Origin: Balamuthia mandrillaris
Lineage: Eukaryota; Discosea; Longamoebia; Balamuthiidae
Direction of reading: 5' to 3'
NCBI GenBank assembly: GCA_031835245.1
Contig: JAVKOQ010000004.1
Span: 62,001-126,000 of the forward strand
Length of the DNA stretch: 64,000 nt
This document shows, piece after piece, positions 10,152-21,445 of the stretch; within the stretch, counting starts at the first letter, position 1, and each line of letters opens with the position of its first letter. The notes beneath the pieces were generated by a model. The model had not been told where the DNA came from. It was given only the letters and a program-made list of their open reading frames with translations, and did no database searches. The position numbers were made by a program, and so were the translations under genes.

Positions 10152-10766
10152 TTATTTCTTGTTGGCTTTTAGTATAAAAATTTGTTTATCAAGATCTGAT
10201 TTTACTTCTTCAATTGAATAATTATAATTTTTTAGAACTTTTTTGTGTTCTAAAACTTCATCCCAAATTTTTGGACCTTTAATTCATAAAGAAGTAGTTG
10301 TAGGATTTTGCAATTTTTTAGTGATTTTAAATAAAAAATCTAGATTTCCCACCACTCTTGCTGTAATGTAGTCAAATTTAGCTTGCAAATTAGAAGCTAA
10401 ATCATTAATTATTTCAAAATCTAAATTTAATTCTTGCTTTACTAATTGCAAAAAATCACATCGCTTTTTTAATTTTTCAACAATGACTAATTTTATATCA
10501 GAATTGATAATAAAGAAAGGAATTGAAGGAAAACCAGCACCTGCCCCTACATCTAGTAAAGCAATTTTTTTGTTTTTTAAATATATACTTTGTTTTAAAG
10601 TAATAATAGATTCATAAATTCCTTCTTTTCATAATTGATCTTGAGTAAAGCCAGTGAGATTCATAACCTTATTTTTTTGTTCAATTAAACTAACAAATTT
10701 TTCTAATTGTGAAAAAATTTGTTCATTATTAACTAAATCTCTAGTTTTTTCTTTAAAAAAATACAT
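10152..10766 (-). CDS. rsmG: 16S rRNA (guanine527-N7)-methyltransferase RsmG/GidB
   Basis: A SAM-dependent methylase of G527 in the 530 loop of 16S rRNA. It is 204 aa, in the family range. The SAM-binding motif LLDVGAGAGFPSIPF sits near residue 70, with KVMNLTGF before it and LVIVEKLKKRCDFLQ and ITARVVGNLDFL after it, all RsmG signatures. The ATG overlaps the prs stop by one base (TAATG), so it is translationally coupled to prs. Confidence 0.93.
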
Positions 10767-11746
10767 TATTTTTTAAAGTTTTCTTTCAATTGTGAGTATA
10801 TAGATGAAATTGATGTTGAAAATATACAAGCTTTTATGGTATCCGCAATAAATTCGGATAAACAAGCAACTTCTAACTTGGAATATTTTGCTTCAAGTTC
10901 TGAATTATCAATTGAATTTGTAATTATAACTTTATCTACATTTTTACTTTCTTGAAATAGCTCAAAACCTTTGGAAAAAATCCCATGTGTAGCAACTACT
11001 GTTACTGATTTTGCGCCATTTTTTTTGAGCATATCAGCGGCTTTAATAATTGTTCCACCTGTGTCGATAATGTCATCAATAATTATTGTATCTTTTGCTT
11101 CAATATCACCAATAATTCCTTGAGCTTCGACTTGATTTGTTCCTATTCTTCTTTTATCAATAATGGCAATTTTTGTATTTTCATTTAATAATTCAGCTAG
11201 TAATCTTGCACGAACAGCTCCACCGTGATCTGGAGAAACTATTGTATAATTCTTATTTTTTTCTTTAATTTTCTTCGCAAGAATATATTGACCTCTTAGT
11301 TCATCTACTGAAATATTAAAAAATCCTTGAATTGATGGATTGTGTAAATCTACAGAAATAATTTTTGTAGCTCCAGCAGTTTCTAATAAATTTGCAATTA
11401 GTTTTGCTGTAATTGGTTGTCTTCCAGTTGATTTTCTATCTTGTCTAGCATAGCCAAAATAGGAAAGGATTACAATAATATCTCTAGCATATGCTCTTTT
11501 TAATGAATCCATAAAAATTAATAATTCCATAATATTATCATGAACAGGTTTGTGTGTACTTGCAACTACAAAAACTGTGGAATTTCTAATAGTTTCAACT
11601 GATTTTAAAAGTACTTCTCCATCAGCAAACTGAGTTTTTTCAATTGGTGTTAAAGGTATTTTTAAAATTTCAGAGATTTTATTTGCTAAATTTTGGCAAT
11701 TTGGCATTCCAAATAAAACAACATTTTTTTTATTTTCAACAATCAT
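10766..11746 (-). CDS. prs: Ribose-phosphate pyrophosphokinase
   Basis: Makes PRPP from ribose-5-phosphate and ATP for nucleotide salvage, feeding hpt in this window. It is 326 aa. Family motifs: FGMPNCQNLA at the start, FADGE, SYFGYARQDRKSTGRQPITAKL, VSPDHGGAVRARLLA, and the PRPP loop DTIIIDDIIDTGGTI. The ATG follows AAAGGAAAAT. Two or more AT-rich promoter-like boxes lie in the 137-base gap to the tyrS terminator. First gene of prs-rsmG-tatD-rsmA. Confidence 0.96.
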   Translation of the reverse strand: MIVENKKNVVLFGMPNCQNLANKISEILKIPLTPIEKTQFADGEVLLKSVETIRNSTVFVVASTHKPVHDNIMELLIFMDSLKRAYARDIIVILSYFGYARQDRKSTGRQPITAKLIANLLETAGATKIISVDLHNPSIQGFFNISVDELRGQYILAKKIKEKNKNYTIVSPDHGGAVRARLLAELLNENTKIAIIDKRRIGTNQVEAQGIIGDIEAKDTIIIDDIIDTGGTIIKAADMLKKNGAKSVTVVATHGIFSKGFELFQESKNVDKVIITNSIDNSELEAKYSKLEVACLSEFIADTIKACIFSTSISSIYSQLKENFKK

Positions 11747-11844
11747 ATTTTCCTTTTTTTATAATACTAATAATAAATCTAAAAATTATATTTTTAGTTA
11801 TTATATTACTTTTTCTGCTTCTTATTTTGAGAAATTTAAAAATA

Positions 11845-11874
11845 AAAAAATCCACTTGTTAATTTGGATTTTTT
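11845..11874 (-). terminator. Intrinsic terminator after tyrS
   Basis: A 10-bp stem (AAAAAATCCA with TGGATTTTTT) and a 10-base loop, with a T tract on the minus strand, just below the tyrS stop. Confidence 0.7.
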
Positions 11875-11883
11875 ATTTTTAAT

Positions 11884-13140
11884 TTATTCGAACGAAACAA
11901 CAAAAAAGTTCTTTTTACCTTTTTTAATTAATAATTTGCTAAAGTTTTGTTTTAATTTTGAGTTAATTTCTTCTTGAGACTTAATAATTTGACCATTTAC
12001 TTGCAATGCAGAGTCTTTAATAAATTCATTTAGTTCTCTTTTAGATGAAAAAATTTTTAATTCAACTAATTTGTTAGCGTTGAATTCAGATTCTTGAAGT
12101 ACAAAATTATCTATAGATTTTGCTAAAAGATCTAAATCTGCTTGATTTAAAAGCTCAAAGCTTAAGTTTTTAAATAACAAACTAGAAATTTTTAAACATT
12201 GTTCAAGTGTTTTTTGTCCATGAAGATTTAAAATAATTTCTTGTGTCATTTGATGTTGTAGAAACTTCTCTTTTTTATTTTGGCTATGTTTTTGAAGGAT
12301 TTTTTCAATTTCACTAAATGTTTTAAATGAAGTTCATTTAAAAAATTTTTCTGCTTGAAAATCTGATAAATTTATTAAAAATTGATAGAGTTTAAAAGGA
12401 GAAGTAAGATTAGAATCTAATCACAAAGCATCACCATCAAATGTTGTTTTTCCAAATTTATTTCCATTTTCATCTGTTAAAAGTTGGGTTGTAAGTCCAA
12501 AACAAGGCGAAGAATTTTTATCTTCCAAACTTGTTTTTTTAATCATATCAAGCCCTTGAACAATGTTTCCTCATTGATCTGATCCACCAAGTTGTCCAAC
12601 TATATTGAATTTATCAAATAAATATTTAAAGTCTCAAGCTTGAATTAATTGATAACTAAATTCTGTAAAAGAAAGTCCTGTTTTAATCCGTGAAGCAATA
12701 GAATCTTTGGTTAATAACAAAGCAACATTAACATTTTTTCCAACATCACGAAGAAAATCTAAAACATTCATATCTTTGTAAATATCAAAATTGTCAAAAA
12801 CTTGCAAATCAAATTTTTCCAATTGTGCTTTGATATAGTTTTTATTTTTAATAATAGCTTCATTTGAGAGTAAAACTCTTTCTTTAGAAACAAAGGAAGG
12901 ATCACCAATCATTCCTGTTGCTCCACCTAAAACTGCTATTGTTTTAACTCCTGCTCTTTGAAAACGTTGTGCTAGATTTATTAAAATATAATTACCCAAA
13001 TGGAGTGATTTAGCTGTTGGATCAAAACCTACATAAATTCCTTCATTTTGCCGCATATTTAACAATTTTTTTTCATCACTAATATCTTTTAAAATTCCTC
13101 TTAGTTTAATTTCCTTTAACAATTCTTCTTTTTTCTTCAT
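11884..13140 (-). CDS. tyrS: Tyrosyl-tRNA synthetase
   Basis: Class I synthetase charging tRNA-Tyr. It is 418 aa, the normal size. It has YVGFDPTAKSLHLGNYI (HIGH-type), QLGGSDQWGNI, and KFGKTTF (the KMSKS equivalent KFGKT). A C-terminal S4-like RNA-binding domain is visible (ELKIFSSKRELNEFIKDSALQVNG). The ATG at 13138-13140 has AAAGGT upstream, 8 bases after the msrA stop, so msrA and tyrS likely share a transcript that ends at 11845-11874. Confidence 0.96.
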
Positions 13141-13148
13141 TTTTACCT

Positions 13149-13646
13149 TTATTTTTTAAATTTTTCTGGCACTGAGTCTAAGTTAATGTGACAATATCCA
13201 TTTGGATTTTTATCTAAATATTTTTGGTGATATTCTTCTGCAATAGTTAAGTTTTTAACAGGTAAAAACTCTATTGTAGTTTGAAGTTTTGCTTCATTTT
13301 CAAAGGATTTATTAAGTTGTCTAAAAATATCTAAGAGTTGTTGATCATTTGAGTAAAAACCAATACGGTATTGTACTCCTACATCGTTTCCTTGTTTATT
13401 AACTGAAAAGGGATCAACTATTTTCAAATACAAAGTTCAAATTTGTTCTTCTGTCAAAAGCGAAGAATCATAAACGAGTTCAACTGCTTCAACATGGCCT
13501 GAACCTGCACAAACTTGCTTGTATGTAGTTTGTTCTGTATCTCCATTTAAGTAGCAAACTCGAGTTTGAACAACACCTTTTACTCTTTGAAAAAAGGCTT
13601 CTACTCCTCAAAAACATCCAGCTGCTAAATATATTTTTTTTATCAT
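13149..13646 (-). CDS. msrA: Peptide methionine-(S)-S-oxide reductase MsrA
   Basis: Reduces Met-S-sulfoxide in oxidised proteins. It is 165 aa. The catalytic cysteine is in AAGCFWGVEAFFQRVKGV near the start. Further family segments are CAGSGHVEAVELVYD, FWxxHDP-like LKIVDPFSVNKQGNDVGVQYR, and TIEFLPVKNLTIAEEYHQKYL. There is no MsrB domain. The resolving cysteine is not the usual C-terminal pair, and a Cys occurs in NGYCHIN. Transcribed with tyrS and divergent from gyrA. Confidence 0.93.
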
Positions 13647-13753
13647 TTCTTTCCTTATTTTAAATTGAAAACTTTAGCTTGATTTTTTGATTTTTTAAAC
13701 AATTTTTACTTAAAAAACCAGTTGTATTTGGTAATTATATAACAATAATTTGA

Positions 13754-13759
13754 TATAAT
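13754..13759 (+). promoter_or_regulatory. Candidate -10 box for gyrA
   Basis: TATAAT with a TTGTAT at 13732-13737 (16-base spacer) as a possible -35, the best-formed promoter in the window. The gyrA ATG is 38 bases downstream and has AAAGG before it. Confidence 0.55.
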
Positions 13760-13796
13760 TTTAAAATATTAAATTAAAGGGTTTTAAAGGATTATT

Positions 13797-16430
13797 ATGT
13801 ATTTCAAAAATGATGATGACGAAGTAAAAAACAACATTCAAAATGAACAACCAGAGTCAAAAGAAAATGATTATGAAACTTATGAAGATGAATTAAAAAC
13901 TGTTTTTAATGAAGAAAATGAAGAAGAAATTGATGAAGATGAAGCAGAACTAGAACAAAATCAAGAAGGTTTCCAAGTAAGTTCCCAATTAATTGAGTCA
14001 GAAGCTGACAACATTGTTCCTAAATATATCTCTGAAGAAGTTAGAACTTCGTTTTTAGAGTATGCAATGTCTGTTATTATTTCGCGTGCTCTTCCAGATG
14101 TTAGAGATGGTTTAAAACCTGTTCACAGAAGAATTTTGCACTGTATGAATGAACTAGGAATTACACATTCTGTAGCTTATAAAAAATCAGCAAGAATTGT
14201 TGGTGATGTTCTTGGAAAATACCACCCACACGGAGATGCATCTGTTTATGATTCAATGGTTAGAATGTCACAAGATTTTGCCCTTAGATATCCATTAATT
14301 GATGGTCATGGAAACTTTGGATCTATTGATGGTGATGAAGCTGCTGCTATGCGTTATACTGAAGCTAGAATGTCTAAAATAGCTTCATTAATGGTAGAAG
14401 ACATCAAGAAAAATACAGTAGATTTTGTACCAAACTATGACGGTAGTGAACAAGAACCACAAGTTTTACCTGCTAGATTTCCAAATCTTTTAGTTTCTGG
14501 AGTCTCAGGAATTGCTGTGGGTATGGCTACTAAAATTCCCCCTCATAATTTAAAAGAAGTTATTGAAACTTTTATTTTATTAGCTCAAAATCCAGATATT
14601 TCTGTTCAAGAACTAGCAAAACATTTACCAGCACCTGATTTTCCTACAGGAGCTACTATTTTAGGAACATCAGGAATTAGACAAGCTTATGAAACAGGAC
14701 GTGGAGCATTTGTTCTTCGTTCTAAAGCAAAAATCGAAACTTTTAGCAGTGGTAAAAGCAAAATAATTGTTTATGAAATTCCATATGAGGTTAAAAAACC
14801 ACAAATAATTGAAAAAGTTGTTCAACTAGTTAGAGATAAAAAAATCCAAGGTCTTAAAGATGTTCGTGATGAAACTAATAGAAAAGGAATTAGAGTAGTT
14901 TTTGATGTTAAAAAAGGATTTAGTCCTGAAATTATTTTAAACCAACTCTACAAAGAAACTGATTTACAAATCACTTACAACATCAATATGTTGGCCCTTG
15001 TCAACGGTATACCAAAAGTGTTGAATTTAAAAGACATTTTATACCAATACTTATTACATCAAGAAGAAGTTGTAACTAGAGGATTACAATTTGATCTTAA
15101 AAAAGCAAAAGAAAGACATAACATTTTATTAGGTATAAAAATTGCGGTCGAAAACATAGACGAAGTAATTAAAATCATTAGAGCTTCTAAATCAGATGCT
15201 GAAGCCCAAACAACATTGGGTCAAAGATTTGATTTAAACGAAGCCCAAACTAAAGCAATTGTAGATATGCGTTTAGGAAGATTAACTTCTTTAGCTATTG
15301 AAAAACTTATTGCAGAAATCAAGGAATTAGAAGAAGAAATTGAAAGAATTACTTCAATTATTAACTCACACGACAAACTAATTGAACTCATTGTTAATAA
15401 CCACAAAAAAATTATTGAAAGCTATGCAGATGACAGAAGAACAGAGATTGTTCATGGAAGCATAGGTCAAATTGTTGATGAAGATCTAATTAAAGAGCAA
15501 AAAGTTGTTCTTACATTAACTAAAAATAATTACATTAAAAGAATTAATTTAGATGAGTACAGAATGCAAAATCGTGGTGGTACTGGATCTTCAACAGCAA
15601 CAACTTACAAAGATGATAATTTAAAAAATATATTAGTTGCAAGTACACATAGTGATTTACTAATTCTTACTTCAAAAGCAAGGATTTTTAGACTAAGAAC
15701 ACATCAAATTCCTGATTTATCCAAACAAGCAAAAGGTGTTCCTTTTATTAATTTAATTCCAATCGAAAAAGACGAAGATATTGTTTCTCTACTGGTAACT
15801 CAAGAAAATTATGAAGATGATAATTTATATTTAGTAACAGTTTCAAAACTTGGAATCATCAAAAAAACAAGTCTTTCTCTATACAAACGGATTTCAAAAA
15901 ATGGACTAATTGCCTTGAATTTGAAGGAAAATGATGAACTTTTAACTGCATTTATTACCACTGAGGAATCCGAAATCATCATCGGAGCTTCTAATGGTAG
16001 ATCAGTTAGATTTGATAACCAAGACTTTAGATCATTATCTAGAAAATCTATGGGAGTTAAAGGAATAACTTTAGGTGAAAATGAAGTAGTTGTTGGTGCT
16101 TCATCAACTGATCAAGGATCAACGGTTTTTGTTCTTGGTCAAGAAGGATATGGTAAAAAAACTCATATTGATGAATATAGAAAAACTGCTCGTGGTGGAA
16201 AAGGAGTAATTACTCTTAAAACTGAAAAAGCAGGTAATTTAGCTTTTATTTCCTGTGTAAAAGGTGATGAAGAAATTTTAATTTTAACTAAACAAGGAAT
16301 AGTAATTAGAACTTCATTAGAACAATGTAATGATGTTTCTAGAAATACGAAAGGTGTTAAGTTAATTACTTTAAAACCAAAAGATTCTATTCAATCTGTT
16401 GCAGTTCTAGAAAAAATTTATGAACTTTAA
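13797..16430 (+). CDS. gyrA: DNA gyrase subunit A
   Basis: The cleaving subunit of gyrase, working with GyrB to put negative supercoils in DNA. It is 877 aa. The breakage-reunion domain is complete, from [27 protein letters not shown] to catalytic Tyr187 in [13 protein letters not shown]. The C-terminal beta-pinwheel carries a variant GyrA box, QNRGGTG. Two oddities: about 78 acidic residues precede the conserved start, and the position equal to E. coli Ser83 is Ala148 (GDASVYD), while the Asp87 equivalent (Asp152) is kept. ParC is less likely, because the six-blade C-terminus with its box fits GyrA. A terminator follows. Confidence 0.93.
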   Translation: MYFKNDDDEVKNNIQNEQPESKENDYETYEDELKTVFNEENEEEIDEDEAELEQNQEGFQVSSQLIESEADNIVPKYISEEVRTSFLEYAMSVIISRALPDVRDGLKPVHRRILHCMNELGITHSVAYKKSARIVGDVLGKYHPHGDASVYDSMVRMSQDFALRYPLIDGHGNFGSIDGDEAAAMRYTEARMSKIASLMVEDIKKNTVDFVPNYDGSEQEPQVLPARFPNLLVSGVSGIAVGMATKIPPHNLKEVIETFILLAQNPDISVQELAKHLPAPDFPTGATILGTSGIRQAYETGRGAFVLRSKAKIETFSSGKSKIIVYEIPYEVKKPQIIEKVVQLVRDKKIQGLKDVRDETNRKGIRVVFDVKKGFSPEIILNQLYKETDLQITYNINMLALVNGIPKVLNLKDILYQYLLHQEEVVTRGLQFDLKKAKERHNILLGIKIAVENIDEVIKIIRASKSDAEAQTTLGQRFDLNEAQTKAIVDMRLGRLTSLAIEKLIAEIKELEEEIERITSIINSHDKLIELIVNNHKKIIESYADDRRTEIVHGSIGQIVDEDLIKEQKVVLTLTKNNYIKRINLDEYRMQNRGGTGSSTATTYKDDNLKNILVASTHSDLLILTSKARIFRLRTHQIPDLSKQAKGVPFINLIPIEKDEDIVSLLVTQENYEDDNLYLVTVSKLGIIKKTSLSLYKRISKNGLIALNLKENDELLTAFITTEESEIIIGASNGRSVRFDNQDFRSLSRKSMGVKGITLGENEVVVGASSTDQGSTVFVLGQEGYGKKTHIDEYRKTARGGKGVITLKTEKAGNLAFISCVKGDEEILILTKQGIVIRTSLEQCNDVSRNTKGVKLITLKPKDSIQSVAVLEKIYEL

Positions 16431-16447
16431 GAACAAAAAGTTTATTT

Positions 16448-16480
16448 AAAAAAACTTACTTTTTAAAAGTAAGTTTTTTT
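16448..16480 (+). terminator. Intrinsic terminator after gyrA
   Basis: A 12-bp stem (AAAAAAACTTAC with GTAAGTTTTTTT), loop of nine bases, followed by AT-rich sequence. It separates gyrA from the restriction-modification pair. Confidence 0.8.
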
Positions 16481-16535
16481 AATTTGTTTATTTTAAAAAA
16501 TAATATAATTCTATTTACTAAAAAGGAGTAAAATT

Positions 16536-17207
16536 ATGAAAACTATTGTCGAAAAAGTTTATGAAAATCTTAAAAACAACGAAATAAATCATAGTATGAA
16601 AATTCTTGAAGATTATATTTCAACTTCAAAAGCAAGAAATAAAAACAGCATTACAAAAGCTTTTAACTACAAAAATGATGACGAATGATACACAACTAGA
16701 GAAGATGTGCAGTTTTTTATTGATAACGCAAATATACCCAAAGATAAAGTGATTTGGTGTCCTTTTGATGTTGAAGATTCTAATTTTGTAACTGTTTTTA
16801 AAAAAAATGGTTATAAAGTTTTGCATTCTCATATTTGAGATCAACAAGATTTTTATGAATATGAACCAAAAGAAAAATGAGACATTATAATAAGTAATCC
16901 TCCTTTTAAAGGAAAACATAGACTTTTAGCTAGACTTTTAGAATTTAATAAACCTTGAGCTTTAATTTTTGGAATTCAAGCTTTAAATAGTGAAAAATTT
17001 TGTCATGAATTGCAAAAATTTAAAAGAGTTCAATATATACATTTAAAAAGAAGAATGTGCTTTACAAAAGATCACTTAAATTATGATATTAAAAATTTAC
17101 AAAGACCTTCTTTTGCAAGTATGTGAATTGCTAATGATCTTTTTGATAAAGATATTTTAGTGTGAAATGGAGTTAATTATAAAAAAGATGGAAAAGAATT
17201 TTTCTAA
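16536..17207 (+). CDS. Type II adenine-N6 DNA methyltransferase (EcoRI-methylase-like)
   Basis: 223 aa. The catalytic NPPF motif is in WDIIISNPPFKGKHRLLARLL, and a DDEWYTTREDV segment near residue 48 is typical of this small single-domain methylase group, which is often mislabelled sugar-phosphate nucleotidyltransferase. It would protect host sites from the nuclease encoded next. The ATG has a strong AAAAGGAG site. The 3' end overlaps the nuclease gene by 20 bases, so the two are coupled. Several TGA codons are Trp, so it is adapted to the mycoplasma code. The target sequence is unknown. Confidence 0.7.
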
Positions 17208-18453
17208 AATAACAATTCAAGTTCCAAAAGAATTTATTGCAAAAAATGATATTTTAAAGTCCATTGTTGAACTCATAAATTATGATTTTAAGCAACTTGC
17301 AAATATTAAATTTGAAGATGTAATTTGAGAACAAATTAACGAACGATTTCAAGGATTTTTTATAAAAGAATTAAGTTATTTTGTTTATATTACACAAAAA
17401 TTAGATTCCAAAACATTGAAAACAAGAAGTAGAAATACATTTATAAAACAAAATGCATTACCTTTTATTAGAAACTATGAAAAACATTTCAAAAATTTTC
17501 ATAATGTTAAATTATTTATGAGTCTAAATCCTGTTTCATTTTCTTTAATAAAAAACAAAAATGATAAGTTTACGATAGCAGAATCCATTTATATTGATTT
17601 AAAAATATTAATATCACTGTATGGCTTTGCTATAACTAAATCTATAATTAATTTTGCTAATATTAATGAAAAATATGAAGAAAAATGAAGTAATTTAAAC
17701 TTAGAAACTTTTATTGCTCTAAAAAGAGAGAAAAGTAACGTAAAAAAACGAAATAAACCTATTATTTTTGAACTTAGTCAAAATAGAGAAGAAATTACTG
17801 TTTATGCTAAATTAGAAGGCGCAAATGTAGCAGATTCTTATTTTAATTGTAAATTTATACAAGAATTAAATTCAAAAGAACAAAAAAATTTTAAGCTATT
17901 CTTATTCATTATAAAACCTAAAGTTCAAGATGTTCATATATTAAAAGATTTTCAAGATATTGGTTTTAATATTATTAATTATTATTCAGATGAAAATGAT
18001 TATGATAAAGCAACATATCAATTAAACTTGAGACCAAAAAGTAATAGAAATCAAGGATTATTTAGAGCAAATATAATTAAAAAGTATAATAAATATGTTG
18101 ATATTTATGAATGTTTTGCTTGTGAGTATAGATTAAATTTAGTTGCTGCTCATATTCACAGAGTTGCAGATATTAATAAATTAAAAACACACTCAAAATT
18201 TATAACCTCTGCTGAAAATGGTTTTCAATTTTGTCCAAATCATGATAAGGAATTTGAAAACGGAATGATTTATTTTGATTTAGATGACTTTCAATTCAAG
18301 GTAAATTCCATTAAAATCGATAATCCTAATGACTATAATCTTTTGAATAAAAGAATAAAAAATAAGCTGTCAAAGTTTAAAAAAGAATTATATTCTAATA
18401 ACTTTAAATTTATGATTGAATTTCATTTAAGAAGAATTGGTTTAATTGATTAA
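17188..18453 (+). CDS. HNH-type restriction endonuclease
   Basis: 421 aa. The C-terminal 130 residues form an HNH nuclease: ECFACEYRLN (Cys pair), LVAAHIHRVADINK (His), then ENGFQFCPNHDKEFENGMI, as in the AAHI...NG...HD...G form seen in many Type II enzymes. The first 290 residues are not recognised and probably hold the DNA-recognition domain. It overlaps the methylase by 20 bases and has no promoter of its own, so methylase is made first. The 3' end overlaps ligA (convergent) by 12 bases, suggesting a tight insertion between gyrA and ligA. Confidence 0.75.
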
Positions 18454-20463
18454 AAGTTTGAAAAATTCTTCTTCTGAAAGGATTTTAACACCAAGGTTAC
18501 GTGCTTTATCTTCTTTAGAGCCACCATTTTCGCCTAAAATTAAATACGAAGTATTTTTGGACACTGATGACGAAACTTTTCCTTTATTTTGAAGGATAAT
18601 TGATTCAATTTGGCTTCTTGATCTAGATAAAGTTCCTGTAATTACAAATGATAAATTTTCTAAAATGTTAGAGTAAGTTTCTTCTTTTATTATTTCAAAA
18701 TTTACTTGGATTAATTCATTAATAATTTGTAAATTTGCTTCATTTTTGAAGTAATTTTTCAAACTTTCAACTGTTTTTTCGCCTATATCTTTATCTTCTA
18801 AAAAAGTATCAAAATTAAAGGTTTTTAACTGTTCTAAATTATCTACTTTCTGAGCTAACATTTTTGCTGTTTTTTGTCCGATGTGTTTGATTCCTAAAGC
18901 AAAAATTAATTTATCTAAAGTAGTATGTTTAGCTTTTTCTATTGCATTTATTAGCTTTAAAATAGATTTTTGTTGGAAAGATTTTAGCTTAGAAATTTCT
19001 TCAATTTTGGTAGCTAGCCTAAAAATATCAGGTATAGATCTAATTAAATTTTGGTCTCAAAAAAGTTCAATTTTTTTCTCTCCTAAATCTTTAATATCTA
19101 AACCTTCTTTTGAACAAAAATGAATAATTTTTCTTAACTGAATACCGAGACAATTGGGATTAATACAAAACTGATCAATTCCTGTTTCGCTATCTATTAA
19201 ATCGGAATTACATTCAGGGCAATTTGTTATTTTTTCAAAATTAGTTTTTTCAAATTTTTCTACTGATTGAATAACCTGAGGGATAATTTCTCCAGCTTTT
19301 TTGATATAAACCATTGAGTTAGTATTTATAGCTAAATCTTTAATGTAATTATAATTATGTAAAGTTGCTGCAGAAATAGTAGAACCTTGAAGTAAAACAG
19401 GTTCTAAAACAGCATTGTAAGTTATTTTTCCTGTTCTTCCAACTGTTGCAAAAATATGTTTTAATTTAGTTTGAACAACTTTGTCTGAAAATTTAAAAGC
19501 AATAGCACTGTGAGGGAATTTTGAAGTAGTTCCTAATTCATCATAAAGTTTAAATTCATTTACTTTAATAACTACACCATCAATTTCATAATTTAATTTG
19601 TTTTCTTTTTCTTGAATTTCTTCAATTAATTGATAGCTTTGGTGAATATTTGCTTTATGTTGTCCTAAATTATTTGTATTAAAACCAAGGGTTTGTAAAA
19701 ACTGTATACTTTCTTCAACAGTTGCTAAATTATGCAATTCTGGGTTTACTACTTGATAAACAAAAACTTTTAGATTTGCTAGTTTGTTACTTTTAGAATC
19801 TAATCTTCTAAGTTGACCTGCAGCTGCATTTCTTGGATTTAAAAACAATGGTTTCTCAAGCCTTGCTTGTTCTAAATTCATATTTTTAAAGCTTTCTAAA
19901 TCAAGAAAAACTTCACCACGAATTTCTATATCATCAAAATAATTAATAGATTTTGGAACATATTTTGCATCAATGTTTTCAATATTATGACTTACATCTT
20001 CACCTGTAGTTCCATCGCCTCTAGTAACTGCTTGGGTAAATTTACCTTGTTTATAGTGAAGCGAAATTGAAATGCCATCAATTTTAGGTTCTACATAAAA
20101 TGAAGCATTTTCATCTATTTTTATAGTTTTTTGAGCAAACTTTTCTAGTTCTTCTAAACTATATGCTTTATTTAAAGACAACATAGGTTGTGAATGTTTG
20201 ATTTTTTGAAATCTTTCATCTACTTTAGCTCCTACAATCTGTGTGGGAGAAGCATTGTTTTCTTCTAAAGTAAATAAGTAAAAATATTTTTTTTCTAATT
20301 TTTTTAATTTATTTAGTTCTTGATCATAGACTAAATCATCAACAATAGGAATATCTAAATCAAAATAATGATGATTTCATAAATGAAGTTTTTGACGAAG
20401 TTCTTCAATTTGTTTTTTTGCTTGTTTTTCTTCATTTTTATAGTCTTTTTGGTCGATATTCAT
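18442..20463 (-). CDS. ligA: NAD+-dependent DNA ligase
   Basis: Seals nicks in replication and repair, using NAD+. It is 673 aa. The N-terminal Ia domain is followed by the adenylation domain with nucleophile Lys127 in YVEPKIDG, then TRGDGTTGEDVSHNI. The OB-fold is followed by a four-Cys zinc site (CPECNSDL...FCINPNCLG), HhH motifs, and a C-terminal BRCT domain (LSFVITGTL...ILGENGGSKEDKARNLGVKIL). The ATG at 20461-20463 has AGGAA upstream. Several TGA codons are Trp. Confidence 0.96.
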
Positions 20464-20484
20464 AAATAATTCCTAAAAATAATT

Positions 20485-21445
20485 TTAAACTTTTTGATTT
20501 GTGTATTTTCATCAAAGAGGTAAATCATTCATTATATGACCTACATTTTTTTCAGTTATTATTACAATTGTAATTAATGTAATTAATGCTAATAAGAAAA
20601 GATAGTCAAATCATTGAAATCTTATTTTACGATATTTTGTTCTTTTAGCATATGGATCATAACCTCTTACTTCCATAGCATTGGATAAATCTTCTTGCTC
20701 TTGAAAAAGAAAGAACAAATAAAGGAATTATTAAAGTAATCATTGATTTTGCTTTATCTTTTTTCTTACCATTTTTGAAATCTACACCACGTGAGGATTG
20801 TGCTTTCATAATTCTACTTGCTTCTAATAACAAAGTAGGAATAAATCTAATAGCTATTGAAACAATCATAGCAATTATATGAGTTGGAATAAATAATAAT
20901 CTAAGTGGTCAAATTAAATCTTCAATTCCTTTTGTTAGTAAAAATGGTTTTGTTGAATAAGTTAAAATTGTTGTTGAAATTATCAAAGCATAGATTCTAA
21001 GCGAAATTATTCCTGATCTAATCAAAGATAAAGTTCCAATTTGAAACTCAATTGAAGTATTTGGAATTTTTGTTACTTTCATTCAATGAACATAGTTGTA
21101 AATTTCTTCTGTATTTAAACCTAAAAGCGAAAAGCCTATTTTTTGTGCATTGGGCGAATCAATAATATCGTTTGCATTTTGTTCTGTAATTAAAAATCCA
21201 TAAATAATTAACATAAACAAAAACAAAAGAATAGGTAATTTTAAAAGTTTAATAATATCTATTCATCTTTTGGTTGTGATATAGAAAAATACAAGTGTAA
21301 AAGAAAGTAAAAACAATAATGTAATGATATGTGAAATTACAAAAAATAAAATAGCAAAAACAATATTAAAAACAATTTTTAACCTAGGATCTAAACGATG
21401 AATTATAGTATCACGTGGTACATATTTTCCGACATTAATTTGCAT
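20485..21445 (-). pseudogene. ecfT: ECF transporter transmembrane subunit EcfT, frameshifted as assembled
   Basis: EcfT couples the two ECF ATPases to vitamin or metal-binding S-components. The start (GKYVPRDTIIHRLDPRLKIVFN) and the coupling-helix region (EASRIMKAQSSRGVDF) are typical. After LIIPLFVLSFSRA the frame runs to an early stop, while the expected tail (EDLSNAMEVRGYDP and a final membrane segment) is in another frame, ending at 20485. The 961-base length fits one extra base, near 20693-20697. No long homopolymer is there. The start overlaps ecfA2 by 11 bases. Full length would be about 319 aa. Confidence 0.82.

Noticed and set aside
13797-16430. parC as the identity of the gyrase/topoisomerase A gene
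   Set aside because: The C-terminal domain has the GyrA pinwheel with a box-like QNRGGTG and GyrA-type blades, so gyrA is the better call.
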